Shown: in pieces, positions 46,652 through 54,499 of the stretch | Layout: each line of letters opens with the position of its first letter | Position numbering within the stretch: position 1 is the first letter of the stretch | Origin: Leisingera sp. ANG-Vp | GTDB taxonomy: Bacteria; Pseudomonadota; Alphaproteobacteria; Rhodobacterales; Rhodobacteraceae | Reading direction: 5' to 3' | Length of the DNA: 64,000 nucleotides | Assembly: GCF_000813725.1 (NCBI RefSeq) | Contig: NZ_JWLD01000020.1 | Location: 116,209-180,208, forward strand | The notes under the pieces: model-generated | The model's database searches: none | Told to the model about the DNA's origin: nothing | The model's input: the letters and a program-made list of their open reading frames with translations, nothing else | Made by a program: the position numbers and the translations under genes

Positions 46652-47436
46652 CAGCGCACCTGTGTGGTTGCACCCATCATCTGGTCGACAGCCGAGATGA
46701 CCTTGGCATTCATTTCATAGCCGCGCTGGGCTTCGATCAGCTCAGTGACTTCGCGCACCGCATCCACAGAGCTGCCTTCCAGATAGCCCTGGCGGAAGGT
46801 TCCGAGGCCGTCTTCGCCGGCCGTGGAAACAGTAGCGGCACCGGAAGCTTCGGTCTCGGTGAACAGGTTGCTGCCGATCGCCTCAAGCCCCTTTGGGTTG
46901 GTGAAACCGGCCAGGGTGAACTGGCCCAGAAGCTGGCCGGCGGTGGTGCCGTCGAAATATCCGTAGACCTCGCCCTCAGCGTTGATCGAGATACTGGTGG
47001 CGTCATCGGGAATCGTGACTTCCGGGGAGACGGCAAAGCCGTCCGAGGTCACGATCAGCCCTTCCGCCGAACGTTTCAGGGCACCGTCGCGGGTATAGGC
47101 GGTCTCACCGGAAGGCAGCGTCACCTCCAGATAGCCTTTGCCGTCGATCGCGACATCCAGATCGTTGTTGGTCTGCTGCAGGGCGCCCTGGGCCAGATGC
47201 ACCGAAATTGCCGCGGGGCGTACACCAAGGCCAACCTGCACGCCGGTCGGCAGTACGGTGCCATCCGAAGCGTTGACTGTGCCGGCCCGCGAAATCTGCT
47301 GGTAGTGCAGATCTGCAAACTCGGCGCGCCGCGCGTTGTAGGCGGTGGTGTTCATGTTGGCGAGGTTGTTGGAGATGGTCTCCACCCGCAATTGCTGGGC
47401 GCTCATGCCGGTGGCTGCGATCTTCAGGGCACGCAT
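46651..47436 (-). CDS. flgG: Distal rod protein FlgG
   Basis: A 261-residue rod protein. N-terminal motif MRALKIAATGMSAQQLRVE with SNNLANMNTTAYNARR, central PTGVQVGLGVRPAAI, and C-terminal TELIEAQRGYEMNAKVISAVD are diagnostic for FlgG. Its length equals that of the well-studied 260-residue proteins. It overlaps flgA by one base and follows flgF by 10 bases. Confidence 0.96.
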   Translation of the reverse strand: MRALKIAATGMSAQQLRVETISNNLANMNTTAYNARRAEFADLHYQQISRAGTVNASDGTVLPTGVQVGLGVRPAAISVHLAQGALQQTNNDLDVAIDGKGYLEVTLPSGETAYTRDGALKRSAEGLIVTSDGFAVSPEVTIPDDATSISINAEGEVYGYFDGTTAGQLLGQFTLAGFTNPKGLEAIGSNLFTETEASGAATVSTAGEDGLGTFRQGYLEGSSVDAVREVTELIEAQRGYEMNAKVISAVDQMMGATTQVR

Positions 47437-47446
47437 CTGGATTCTC

Positions 47447-48163
47447 CTAGATCTTGATCAGGTTTTTAATGGCATTGCGGATGCGTTCGTCTTCCGCCTG
47501 CAAAAAGCTTTGGCCCATTTCATAGGCACGCTGGACTTCGATCATCCGGGTCACTTCGGAAATCGCGTTCACGTTGGAGCCTTCTAGGAAACCTTGCAGA
47601 ACCTTTGAATCAAAGGTTTCCTCAATGTCTCCTTCGACGCGGAACATCACGCCGTCCTCACGGACCAGGGTGTGCTGTTCCACCGGCTTGAACAGGCCGA
47701 GCTGCCCCAGCAGCCGCCCGTTTGCGCTCAGCGAGCCATCGGCGCCCACTTCGATCTTGCCGGCATCCGGCGGCACAAACACTGGCGCACGGCCTGCATC
47801 CAGCACCCGGAAACCGTCCATGGTGACCAGGTCGCCCTCGGCATTCGGAGAGAATGCGCCGGAACGTGTCAGGCGTTCGCCCTGCGGAGTCTCGACCATG
47901 AAAAAGGCATCGCCTTCGATCGCGAAATCGAAAGTGCCGCCGGTTTTGGTCATCTGGCCCTGTTCCATGGATGTGTTGAAGATGTTCGCGCGGGACATCG
48001 ACAGGGACTGCTGCCCCGGCGAAGACTGCACGAACTCCGAGAAGATCAGCCCCTCCTGGCGATAGCCGGTGGTGGCGGAGTTGGCGATATTATTCGCGAT
48101 AATGCGCATTTCCCGCATCAGGCCGGATTGGCGCGAAAGAGTGGCGTAGCCTGTGGTTTCCAT
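47447..48163 (-). CDS. flgF: Proximal rod protein FlgF
   Basis: A 238-residue rod protein beginning METTGYATLSRQSGLMREM, with NNIANSATTGYRQEGLIF and the C-terminal TRMIEVQRAYEMGQSFLQAED. The longer upstream open frame overlaps fliQ and is discarded; ATG at 48163 has GGAGG 7 bases upstream and overlaps the fliQ stop (TAATG). Confidence 0.94.
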   Translation of the reverse strand: METTGYATLSRQSGLMREMRIIANNIANSATTGYRQEGLIFSEFVQSSPGQQSLSMSRANIFNTSMEQGQMTKTGGTFDFAIEGDAFFMVETPQGERLTRSGAFSPNAEGDLVTMDGFRVLDAGRAPVFVPPDAGKIEVGADGSLSANGRLLGQLGLFKPVEQHTLVREDGVMFRVEGDIEETFDSKVLQGFLEGSNVNAISEVTRMIEVQRAYEMGQSFLQAEDERIRNAIKNLIKI

Positions 48164-48435
48164 TATGAGCCTCCGGCAATCATCGGGACAACGTGGCCGT
48201 CGAAGAAGGCCACCAGGGTTTGTGTCATGAAGCCCATAGTCATCCAGAACACGACAACGATCGCGGCCAGCTTGGGCACGAAGGTCAGTGTCATTTCCTG
48301 CACCGATGTCAGGGCCTGGAACAGGCCGATAGCCAAGCCAACCACAAGTGCGACAACCAGGATCGGCGTCGCCATGGTGACGGCCGCCCAAAGTGCCTGG
48401 CGCAGGGTGTCATAAAACAGGCTTTCGCTCATCAT
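48163..48435 (-). CDS. fliQ: Flagellar export gate protein FliQ
   Basis: A 90-residue protein with two hydrophobic hairpin helices (about 17-42 and 55-78). ALWAAVTMATPILVVALVVG and SVQEMTLTFVPKLAA are characteristic. Four copies join FliP and FliR in the export gate. It lies 3 bases after fliE and overlaps flgF by one base. Two adjacent ATG codons are both possible starts. Confidence 0.94.
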   Translation of the reverse strand: MMSESLFYDTLRQALWAAVTMATPILVVALVVGLAIGLFQALTSVQEMTLTFVPKLAAIVVVFWMTMGFMTQTLVAFFDGHVVPMIAGGS

Positions 48436-48438
48436 GGC

Positions 48439-48738
48439 TTAGACCGGCATCCTCAGGATTTCCTGGTAGGCCTCGACGACCTTGTTGCGCACGGTGACAG
48501 CGGTTTCCACCGCCAGCTCGGTCTGCGCCAGCGCCTGCACCAGCGCATGCGGGTCGGCTTGGGATGTCATTGCCTGAACCGAAACCTGCTCGCTTTTCTG
48601 CAGGGTCGCGGCAAAGTCCTCGAAGCTCTCCTTGAGGCGGGCGCCTGCTCCCGCGCTTGCGGCATGATTGGGGTCAGCTTTGGTGGCTGGCCGGGCGGCG
48701 GCGTAGCCGCTGGTAGCGGAAAGACTGCGAATATCCAT
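48439..48738 (-). CDS. fliE: Flagellar rod adaptor FliE
   Basis: A 99-residue protein linking the MS ring and export gate to the rod. The C-terminal half matches the family: SVQAMTSQADPHALVQALAQ, TELAVETAVTVRNKVVEAYQ and EILRMPV at the end. It lies 26 bases after flgC in the rod operon. Confidence 0.93.
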   Translation of the reverse strand: MDIRSLSATSGYAAARPATKADPNHAASAGAGARLKESFEDFAATLQKSEQVSVQAMTSQADPHALVQALAQTELAVETAVTVRNKVVEAYQEILRMPV

Positions 48739-48764
48739 TCTGGATCTCCAATAGTTTTAGGAAG

Positions 48765-49157
48765 TTAGCGTCTCAAAAGGTCCATCAACGCGGTTGACAT
48801 CGACCGGGTCTGTTCGAACATTTTCAGATTGGCCTCATAGCTGCGCTGAGCTTCGCGGGCGTCGGCAATCTCGATCATCAGATCGACATTGGAGCCTTTG
48901 TAGTGACCGCTCTCATCGGCCAGCGGATGCGAGGGATCGTAGATTTCCTCCAGGTCGCGGCGGTCCAGCGTGACCCGGCCGGTGCGGACGTGTTCCACGT
49001 CCGTCTGCAGCTCGCGAACGGCCTCGAAGGGGACCGTCTTGCGGCGGTAGCCCGGAGTGTCGGCGTTGGAGATGTTCTCGGACACATGGCGCAGCCGTGC
49101 TGCCTGTGCTTTGAGGCCGCTGGAGGTAACGGAAAGGGCTCTGGAAAACTCGCTCAT
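48765..49157 (-). CDS. flgC: Proximal rod protein FlgC
   Basis: A 130-residue rod protein with the N-terminal SRALSVTSSGLKAQAARLRH and SENISNADTPGYRRK motif and the C-terminal VDLMIEIADAREAQRSYEAN, typical of FlgC. It follows flgB by 13 bases. Confidence 0.95.
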   Translation of the reverse strand: MSEFSRALSVTSSGLKAQAARLRHVSENISNADTPGYRRKTVPFEAVRELQTDVEHVRTGRVTLDRRDLEEIYDPSHPLADESGHYKGSNVDLMIEIADAREAQRSYEANLKMFEQTRSMSTALMDLLRR

Positions 49158-49170
49158 GTCTCAGTCCTCC

Positions 49171-49560
49171 TCAACTCTTGCCCAGGCTGGCGCGCAGGAC
49201 ATTCATGGAGGATTTGTAAATCGACATGGCGCGGTCGTGCTGCCGCTTGGTTTCGACGCCCTTCAGCAGTTCGGTCTCGACGGAGACCGAGTTGTCATTG
49301 GGGTCGCTGCCGGCATCGCTGGAGATGACAGCCCAGTCCATACCGCTGCCCGCAGCACCGTTCAGATGGCTGGCGCGTGTCGCGACCATGCTGCTGGGAC
49401 GTGCACCAGCCGCAAAAACTTCGGTAAAGGGTTTGATGTCCTTGGCGTGGTAACCGGGTGTATCGGCATTGGCGATATTCTGGGAAACCAACGCCTGGCG
49501 CTTGCCGGCATGGGTTGCCATGGAATAGGCAATTTTGAAGACGTTCAATTCTGTGAACAC
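49171..49560 (-). CDS. flgB: Proximal rod protein FlgB
   Basis: A 129-residue rod protein with NVFKIAYSMATHAGKRQALV, SQNIANADTPGYHAKDIKPF and the C-terminal ELLKGVETKRQHDRAMSIY. I choose GTG at 49560 because GGGAG lies about 7 bases upstream; a TTG 9 codons earlier would also keep the frame but lacks a binding site. It is the first gene of the minus-strand rod unit, divergent from fliI. Confidence 0.92.
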   Translation of the reverse strand: MFTELNVFKIAYSMATHAGKRQALVSQNIANADTPGYHAKDIKPFTEVFAAGARPSSMVATRASHLNGAAGSGMDWAVISSDAGSDPNDNSVSVETELLKGVETKRQHDRAMSIYKSSMNVLRASLGKS

Positions 49561-49571
49561 CAGGGCTTCTC

Positions 49572-49593
49572 CCTTGATCGATTTCAATCAAGG
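49572..49593. promoter_or_regulatory. Inverted repeat in the flgB-fliI divergent promoter
   Basis: CCTTGAT-N8-ATCAAGG, 7-base perfect arms, in the 88-base gap between flgB and fliI. It could be an operator or an mRNA leader hairpin. The spacing does not fit FNR (N4), and no CtrA box was found in this gap. Confidence 0.4.
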
Positions 49594-49648
49594 CTTAACC
49601 CCGATTCCTTTAGAAATTGTTTTCAGGACATCAATGGAGGCCGCTGCG

Positions 49649-50977
49649 ATGAAAGCAGAGCTGCAAGCACTGACCCGTCAATTAGCTGGCAAACGCCTGG
49701 CCACGCAGATGGGCAGGGTCACCGGAATATCGGGCGGAGAGATCGAAGTCGGCGGGCTGGCGGCGGTTGCACGCATTGGCGACAGGCTGGTTTTGCGCCG
49801 GGGCCCTCAGGATGAACTGCACGGTGAAGTGCTGAAGATCAATGGCAGTAATATCAGCATGTTGCCAGATAGGGCGCCGGACGGTGCGGCCATTGGCGAC
49901 GCAGTTTTGCTGCACCCTTCGCCGGAGTTCTGTCCCAGCGATCACTGGATTGGCCGGGTGATTGACCCCTTTGGCGAACCGCTGGACGGGCGCCCCTTGC
50001 TGTCTGGGTCGGAGCCGCGCGACCTGATGGCGGCTCCGCCGAAAGCCGCAGGCAGGCGAGCGATGGGAGAGCGGCTGGCCACTGGCCAGGCGGTTTTGAA
50101 CACGATTCTCCCGATCGTGCGCGGGCAAAGGGTCGGCCTCTTTGCCGGTTCCGGGGTTGGGAAATCTTCGCTGCTGGCCAAGCTGGCGCAGAACATGGAA
50201 GCCGATGTGGTGGTTATGGCCCTGATCGGCGAGCGCGGCCGCGAAGTGAACCATTTTGTTGAACAGGTTCTTGGGCCGGAAGGCATGAGCCGGGCCGTGG
50301 TCGTTGCGGCGACTTCCGACCAGTCGGCCCTGGTGCGCCGCCGCTGCGCCTGGTCCGCGATGACGGTGGCAGAGCATTTCCGCAACCAAGGCAAGAACGT
50401 TCTGTTTCTGGCCGACTCGGTCACACGGTTTGCCGAGGCGCACCGGGAAATTTCTGCCGCGTCCGGCGAGGCGCCGGCCCTGCGCGGCTACCCGCCTTCG
50501 GTGACGCCGCTGATTACGGGTCTGTGCGAGCGGGCCGGTCCGGGGGGAGATGGGCAGGGGGATATCACTGCAGTGTTCAGCGTGCTGGTGGCCGGCTCCG
50601 ACATGGATGAGCCGATTGCCGATATTCTGCGCGGTGTGCTGGACGGCCATATCGTGCTGAACCGGGAAATCGCTGAACGCGGCCGGTTTCCGGCGATCGA
50701 TGTCTCGCGCTCGGTGTCGCGCAGCCTGCCAGCTGCGGCTACAGCCGATGAAAACGCCGCTATCCAGGATGTGCGCAAATTCCTTGGCTCCTACGAGCAG
50801 TCGGAAGTGATGATCCGGGCGGGCCTTTATGCTGAGGGCAATGACGCTGTGCTGGACCAGGCCGTCAGGCTATGGCCGGAACTGGACGCGTTTTTCGGCC
50901 GCGAGGACCCGGAAGGAATCACCAGCAGCTTCAATCGCTTGCTGCTGTTGTTGCGCCGGTCAAAGGCTGGCCGGTAA
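49649..50977 (+). CDS. fliI: Flagellar export ATPase FliI
   Basis: A 442-residue AAA-like ATPase homologous to the F1 beta subunit. Walker A GSGVGKSS (167-174), Walker B LFLADSVTRFAEAHRE and the glutamate of LIGERGREV are present. ATG at 49649 is chosen because GGAGG sits 8 bases upstream; in-frame ATGs at 49535 and 49634 would begin inside flgB or overlap the Shine-Dalgarno sequence. FliI unfolds and delivers substrates to the gate with FliH and FliJ. It stands alone on the plus strand, facing the decayed DUF1217 gene. Confidence 0.96.
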   Translation: MKAELQALTRQLAGKRLATQMGRVTGISGGEIEVGGLAAVARIGDRLVLRRGPQDELHGEVLKINGSNISMLPDRAPDGAAIGDAVLLHPSPEFCPSDHWIGRVIDPFGEPLDGRPLLSGSEPRDLMAAPPKAAGRRAMGERLATGQAVLNTILPIVRGQRVGLFAGSGVGKSSLLAKLAQNMEADVVVMALIGERGREVNHFVEQVLGPEGMSRAVVVAATSDQSALVRRRCAWSAMTVAEHFRNQGKNVLFLADSVTRFAEAHREISAASGEAPALRGYPPSVTPLITGLCERAGPGGDGQGDITAVFSVLVAGSDMDEPIADILRGVLDGHIVLNREIAERGRFPAIDVSRSVSRSLPAAATADENAAIQDVRKFLGSYEQSEVMIRAGLYAEGNDAVLDQAVRLWPELDAFFGREDPEGITSSFNRLLLLLRRSKAGR

Positions 50978-50985
50978 CCGCGCGG

Positions 50986-51012
50986 AGCCCTGCCGTTCCG
51001 ACGCAGGGCCGT
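50986..51012 (+). terminator. Hairpin downstream of fliI
   Basis: GCCCTGC / GCAGGGC with a 9-base loop, just after the fliI stop, followed by CGTGTTTCT. A second short hairpin GCTGCT / AGCAGC follows at 51026-51047. Confidence 0.5.
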
Positions 51013-51101
51013 GTTTCTGAGCCGGGGCTGCTAACACGTGCCAGCAGCGTATCTGATCAGAATTTGAAGGAAAGGTCCTGCGACAGAGGCGCGGGTGATC
51101 C

Positions 51102-51858
51102 CTAGGGCATGCTGGAGTCCAGCAGGTTGGTCTCCGGCATTACCCGATACCTGGCGCGGGGCTTGTTCGTCTGTTTGGATTCAATAACGGCTGACAGGCT
51201 GCCGGTGCCAAACATCGCGTTCGGCTTAACCTTGATCGCTTTGAAGCACTGGCCGATGCCGGTCTGGACTGGGCTTGAAGACAGGTTCAGGGGCGGTTCG
51301 AACATGTCCCGAAGCTCCGGTCCTACCATCCCGCTAAGTAACTGTGAGTCTGCCTAGGAAACATCGTCGGCAAAACTCGGCGGCGCACGTTCCGCAAACA
51401 TCACCCATAACATGGCTGGATCCCGGTCATCGAGTGCGATTCAAAACCCGGATTTGAGCGGTAGAGACCCGTGCAGTCATGGCGTGAAGGATATCTAGTT
51501 TCAGGGAGTGCCCGGGACTAACGCCAGAAGCTCCGCTGAGTTGCACACAGTGCGCATCATCTTTGCGGTTGGCCTGGGCATCGTCTGCTGCGGTGCCCTC
51601 CTGGAGGATCCCCTCCAGAAAGGCCTTCTTGTAGCTGCATTCCTTCGGGCCAAAGGCATCAAGGGCAAATCGAGCAGCCTGGGGGCCGTTGAACAGATCT
51701 GTCGTTGTGTTCAGGCTGCTGGTTTTCTGCACAAATAACCTGGCTTCCTGATGCAGAATAGCTTCCAGGGTCAGCGCCCCGTGCTGTTTGCCCTAGGCGG
51801 CCTGAAGGTATTCCCAGCCCCCAATTTCTGTGGTTGGCAGAGGGGGCTGGATGTTCAT
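51102..51858 (-). pseudogene. Decayed DUF1217-type flagellar gene, downstream of flbT
   Basis: The minus strand encodes a broken copy of what I recognise as a DUF1217-type protein (a family found in alphaproteobacterial flagellar clusters, about 250-270 residues). The ATG at 51858 overlaps the flbT stop as ATGA. The frame MNIQPPLPTTEIGGWEYLQAA ends in an amber codon (51793-51795), then continues in frame through DLFNGPQAARFALDAFG and FLEGILQEGTAADDAQANR. Near 51430-51445 the frame shifts to ALDDRDPAMLWVMF. A second amber is at 51354-51356, and the C-terminal LRDMFEPPLNLSSS and FKAIKVKPNAMFGTGSLSA finish at TAG 51102. At least two stops and one frameshift make it non-functional. Confidence 0.72.
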
Positions 51859-52259
51859 GACGGCCTGACGGCAAACAGGCGGTCTTCCCGCGGCAGCAAG
51901 GTGCGCAGCGCCTTCAGGCAACGGTAGTGGTTGTTGCCGATCAGGGCGTCGGTTGCTTCAGCAATTGAAGCCCGGCTGTCGGGGTCGGTGAAGACCTGGC
52001 TCAGCTCTTCGATCCGGCGCAGCATCGGCAGGCGCTCTTCCTCGGGATCGGCATCGCCGGACAGGATCAGCTGCGCGGCGTAGCAGACGCGGCGCACCGG
52101 GGTATTGGCCTCTTCCGGATGGATCGCATCGCGCAGGCGCAGGATGTTGGCATCCGGGGTTACAATCGACAGCCGGCTGCGGCGGTCGCCGTTTTCAATC
52201 ACCGCGCCATTCACAAGGACACGCTCCTTGGGGGCAAGTTTCAGGACAAGTCCGCTCAT
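51855..52259 (-). CDS. flbT: Flagellin biosynthesis repressor FlbT
   Basis: A 134-residue small RNA-binding-type regulator. The N-terminus GLVLKLAPKERVLVNGAVIE and the central IHPEEANTPVRRVCYAAQLI are typical. In Caulobacter FlbT binds the flagellin mRNA leader and limits translation until the hook is finished. Here it lies in the flagellin unit fliC-flaF-flbT, 2 bases after flaF. Its stop overlaps the start of the decayed DUF1217 gene. Confidence 0.95.
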   Translation of the reverse strand: MSGLVLKLAPKERVLVNGAVIENGDRRSRLSIVTPDANILRLRDAIHPEEANTPVRRVCYAAQLILSGDADPEEERLPMLRRIEELSQVFTDPDSRASIAEATDALIGNNHYRCLKALRTLLPREDRLFAVRPS

Positions 52260-52261
52260 AT

Positions 52262-52633
52262 TCAGGTAGCTCCGCCACGAAGGCCACGCATGATGGCCGT
52301 ATTAATTTCTACCAGCGGCCGGATGTCGGCCTTGCGCTGAAGCACTTTGCTGGTGTGCTGTCTGGTGAATATCGCCAGTTCAAACAGGCTGCCTTTAAGT
52401 TCAGCGGGGAGCGGGTTGCCTGGCGTTGCCAGGTCAGCTGTAAAGATCGACCAGAGTTTGCGGTTGTCATTCAGGGCCTGCACAAATTCGGGGAAATTGC
52501 TTTGACCTTTTTGGGCCGCTGCCACCATACGGCGGGTCACGCGGGCCATGACTTCATATTCAAAATTCTTTGCTGTCCGGGTCGGGGCCTTTGCCGCCGA
52601 ATAGGCACTCTTCGCCTTCAGAAGGGCATTCAC
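52262..52633 (-). CDS. flaF: Flagellin synthesis regulator FlaF
   Basis: A 123-residue protein matching FlaF: AKSAYSAAKAPTRTAKNFEY, RKLWSIFTADLATPGNPLP and LFELAIFTRQHTSKVL. FlaF promotes flagellin synthesis or secretion and opposes FlbT in Caulobacter. It is 78 bases downstream of the flagellin gene, behind a hairpin that may reduce readthrough. Confidence 0.95.
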   Translation of the reverse strand: MNALLKAKSAYSAAKAPTRTAKNFEYEVMARVTRRMVAAAQKGQSNFPEFVQALNDNRKLWSIFTADLATPGNPLPAELKGSLFELAIFTRQHTSKVLQRKADIRPLVEINTAIMRGLRGGAT

Positions 52634-52678
52634 GTGTTTTCCTAACGTATTATTCTTCAGGTTCTCTGAGAGGGGAAG

Positions 52679-52703
52679 ACCGGGGCGCTGTCAGCGCCCC
52701 GGT
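52679..52703 (-). terminator. Hairpin between flagellin and flaF
   Basis: ACCGGGGCGCTG / CAGCGCCCCGGT, a near-perfect palindrome centred on 52691, 9 bases after the flagellin stop. There is no U-run on the minus strand, so it may be a partial terminator or an mRNA 3'-end protector that lets flagellin exceed flaF-flbT. Confidence 0.65.
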
Positions 52704-52711
52704 TAGGGCTG

Positions 52712-53521
52712 TTAACGGAACAGCTGCTGCAGGGTCGACGGCGCCTGGTTCGCGATGGTGAGCGACTGAACGGCCAGCTGCTGCTGGGTTTGCAGTGCTT
52801 TCAGCCGCGCGGACGCTTCTTCCATATTGGTGTCGGTCATGGTGCTGACACCGGATTTCAGCGAGTCGGTCAGTTTTGATACAAACGATTCCTGATCCGA
52901 CAGGCGGTTGCTCGCGGCGCCAAGGGTGGCTGCGGAGTCGATCGAGAAGGTGATCATGGTTTCAATTTCCGACAGAACAGTGTCAGCATTGGAGATCGTC
53001 AGACCTGTCATGCTGCTGGTGTCCAGGTTGGAAGCGGTGTCCAGAGCGGTGATGGTGATCGTATCGTTCGCCGGATCCAGGCCGCCCAAAACATCCAGCT
53101 GAGTAGTGACAGCGTCGTCGAGCAGATTTGCGCCGTTGAAGGAGGCAGAGTCGATGATCGACTCGATTGTTGCACGCCGTTCAACCAAGTCGGCTTCGAT
53201 TTTCGCGTGGTCAACGTTCTGCGATTTGCCGGCAACCGCCAGTTCACGCATCTCCTTCAGGGTTTCAACGATCTGCTCCATGCCGGAGGAGGCAACAGCC
53301 ACGGTGGCTTCACCGAAATCCAAGGCATCGGAAACCGCTTCATAAGCCTGGATATCCGATTCCATCGATTTAGAAATGGCCCAGACAGCGGAGTTGTCTT
53401 TTGCCATGCCGACCTCTTTACCGGTCGAGATCTGGTTCTGGGTTTCTTCCAGGTTGCTGTTCACAGATTTCAGGGTCTGCAGAGCAACCATTGCGCCGTT
53501 GTTGGTCAGAATGCTGGTCAT
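52712..53521 (-). CDS. fliC: Flagellin
   Basis: A 269-residue flagellin. The N-terminal D0/D1 region (NNGAMVALQTLKSVNSNLEE, then QISTGKEVGMAKDNSAVWAI) and the C-terminal region (MEEASARLKALQTQQQLAVQ, SLTIANQAPSTLQQLFR) are complete. The central part is short, with no D3-like insertion, as in other small alphaproteobacterial flagellins. AGGA lies about 7 bases before the start. The leader carries a hairpin at 53541-53556. It is the only flagellin in the window. Confidence 0.97.
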   Translation of the reverse strand: MTSILTNNGAMVALQTLKSVNSNLEETQNQISTGKEVGMAKDNSAVWAISKSMESDIQAYEAVSDALDFGEATVAVASSGMEQIVETLKEMRELAVAGKSQNVDHAKIEADLVERRATIESIIDSASFNGANLLDDAVTTQLDVLGGLDPANDTITITALDTASNLDTSSMTGLTISNADTVLSEIETMITFSIDSAATLGAASNRLSDQESFVSKLTDSLKSGVSTMTDTNMEEASARLKALQTQQQLAVQSLTIANQAPSTLQQLFR

Positions 53522-53540
53522 AGCTTTTTCCTTTAGCTGT

Positions 53541-53556
53541 GGGGCGCTTTAGCCCC
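53541..53556 (-). promoter_or_regulatory. Flagellin mRNA leader hairpin
   Basis: GGGGC / GCCCC with a 6-base loop, ending 8 bases upstream of the AAGGA ribosome binding site (53529-53533). FlbT of Caulobacter acts on the flagellin 5' leader, so this is a possible target. Confidence 0.45.
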
Positions 53557-53669
53557 GATCTTAGGTGCCCCGGGGGGGCGTTGTTTGACGTCTTTCTGAC
53601 AGTGCGTTCCGCCGTCCGGCTTCCGCGCCACCCCTCGTGAGGTGCAAGGCGACATTGGCGCATCAGTTG

Positions 53670-53684
53670 CTAAGGGAGTGCTAA
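53670..53684 (-). promoter_or_regulatory. CtrA-like box upstream of flagellin
   Basis: On the minus strand TTAG-CACTCCC-TTAG, 6 of 8 consensus bases with exact spacing, about 150 bases upstream of the flagellin start. The distance is long, so this is a weaker candidate. Confidence 0.35.
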
Positions 53685-53724
53685 TGCTGGGATTTGCTTT
53701 TTTAGAATTTTCCCAAAATTGAGA

Positions 53725-54084
53725 TCAGGCCCGTTTCTCCAGCCGGGAAGCGCCGCGGGTGCCATAACGGGTCCGCCGGCCGGCCTGGTCGTATACGTCC
53801 AAGCCCTTGCGGATGCGGCGCAATTCGGCCATCCGGGCGGCCACGGCCCGAATACCCTCCATAGCACTGTCCAGCAGCTGCTGGTTGCGGGAGACTTTGG
53901 TCTGAACATGGGCCAGCGACTCGCGTTCAAACTCTGTCACCGCGTTCAGCTTGCCGATGATCTTTTCTTTCTTGGCCAGAAGCTCCTCAAGCTTGCCCAG
54001 ATCGCCGGCCATCAGCGCTGTGCGCTCGCGGTCGAGGATCAGATCAAGCTCATCAATCATCTGCTGGGGTTTCGGGTCACTCAC
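53725..54084 (-). CDS. FlgN-like flagellar export chaperone
   Basis: A 119-residue helical protein with a FlgN-like N-terminal helix pair (DELDLILDRERTALMAGDLG, KLEELLAKKEKIIGKLNAV) and a C-terminal segment rich in basic residues (RRIRKGLDVYDQAGRR). FlgN chaperones the hook-associated proteins FlgK and FlgL. It overlaps the upstream rod-binding gene by 8 bases. Sequence conservation is low in this family, so the context weighs heavily. Confidence 0.7.
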   Translation of the reverse strand: MSDPKPQQMIDELDLILDRERTALMAGDLGKLEELLAKKEKIIGKLNAVTEFERESLAHVQTKVSRNQQLLDSAMEGIRAVAARMAELRRIRKGLDVYDQAGRRTRYGTRGASRLEKRA

Positions 54085-54370
54085 CTTGGGTCTCCTTCAA
54101 TGCATGATAAAGTGATTCTGCCAAACCGATGCCGCCGGAGCGGGCGATTTGCGTGGCCTGTTCGCGGATCAGAAAACTGGTGAACTGCTCTTCGCCGGCG
54201 CCACCGCCAAAACCTTCGCGGGATTCGCCGAGGCCTGCGGATTTCAGCATCTGTGCAAGAAAAGAAGCTTCCAGCTCGATTGCAGCCTCGCGCAGGGGAT
54301 CGCTGGCTGCCGGCCGCACTGGAGTTACTGCAGACGGAGTCTGGCGCGGGATGGGCAAGAGGTCTGGCAT
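54077..54370 (-). CDS. flgJ: FlgJ-like rod-binding protein (without muramidase domain)
   Basis: A 97-residue protein matching the N-terminal rod-capping domain of FlgJ: AAIELEASFLAQMLKSAGLG, EEQFTSFLIREQATQIARSG and GLAESLYHAL. It lacks the C-terminal peptidoglycan hydrolase domain of enterobacterial FlgJ; the hydrolase must be a separate protein. ATG at 54370 has GGAGA about 7 bases upstream and is preferred over ATG at 54403 (no binding site) and over the longer open frame reaching 54526, which overlaps fliK. It is divergent from fliK. Confidence 0.85.
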   Translation of the reverse strand: MPDLLPIPRQTPSAVTPVRPAASDPLREAAIELEASFLAQMLKSAGLGESREGFGGGAGEEQFTSFLIREQATQIARSGGIGLAESLYHALKETQGE

Positions 54371-54432
54371 GTCCGGTTCTCCGGTTTGAAACGCGAATTT
54401 CATCGATTTTTCGAAGACTGCACCAAAACCGG

Positions 54433-54447
54433 TTAAAATTGCCGTAA
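54433..54447 (+). promoter_or_regulatory. CtrA-like box between flgJ and fliK
   Basis: TTAA-AATTGCC-GTAA, 7 of 8 consensus bases with exact spacing, in the 129-base divergent region, 52 bases upstream of fliK. Confidence 0.5.
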
Positions 54448-54499
54448 CCGCTTTGGGATAGGTCTGTCCGGGTCGAGATAGAATATCCGGAAGACGATC

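Noticed and set aside
49572..49593. FNR site in the flgB-fliI gap
   Set aside because: The half-sites TTGAT/ATCAA are present but separated by 8 bases instead of 4.
53522..53724. Sigma-54 or sigma-28 promoter for flagellin
   Set aside because: No sequence with correct -24/-12 spacing or a good GCCGATAA-type -10 could be found; only the weak CtrA-like box stands out.
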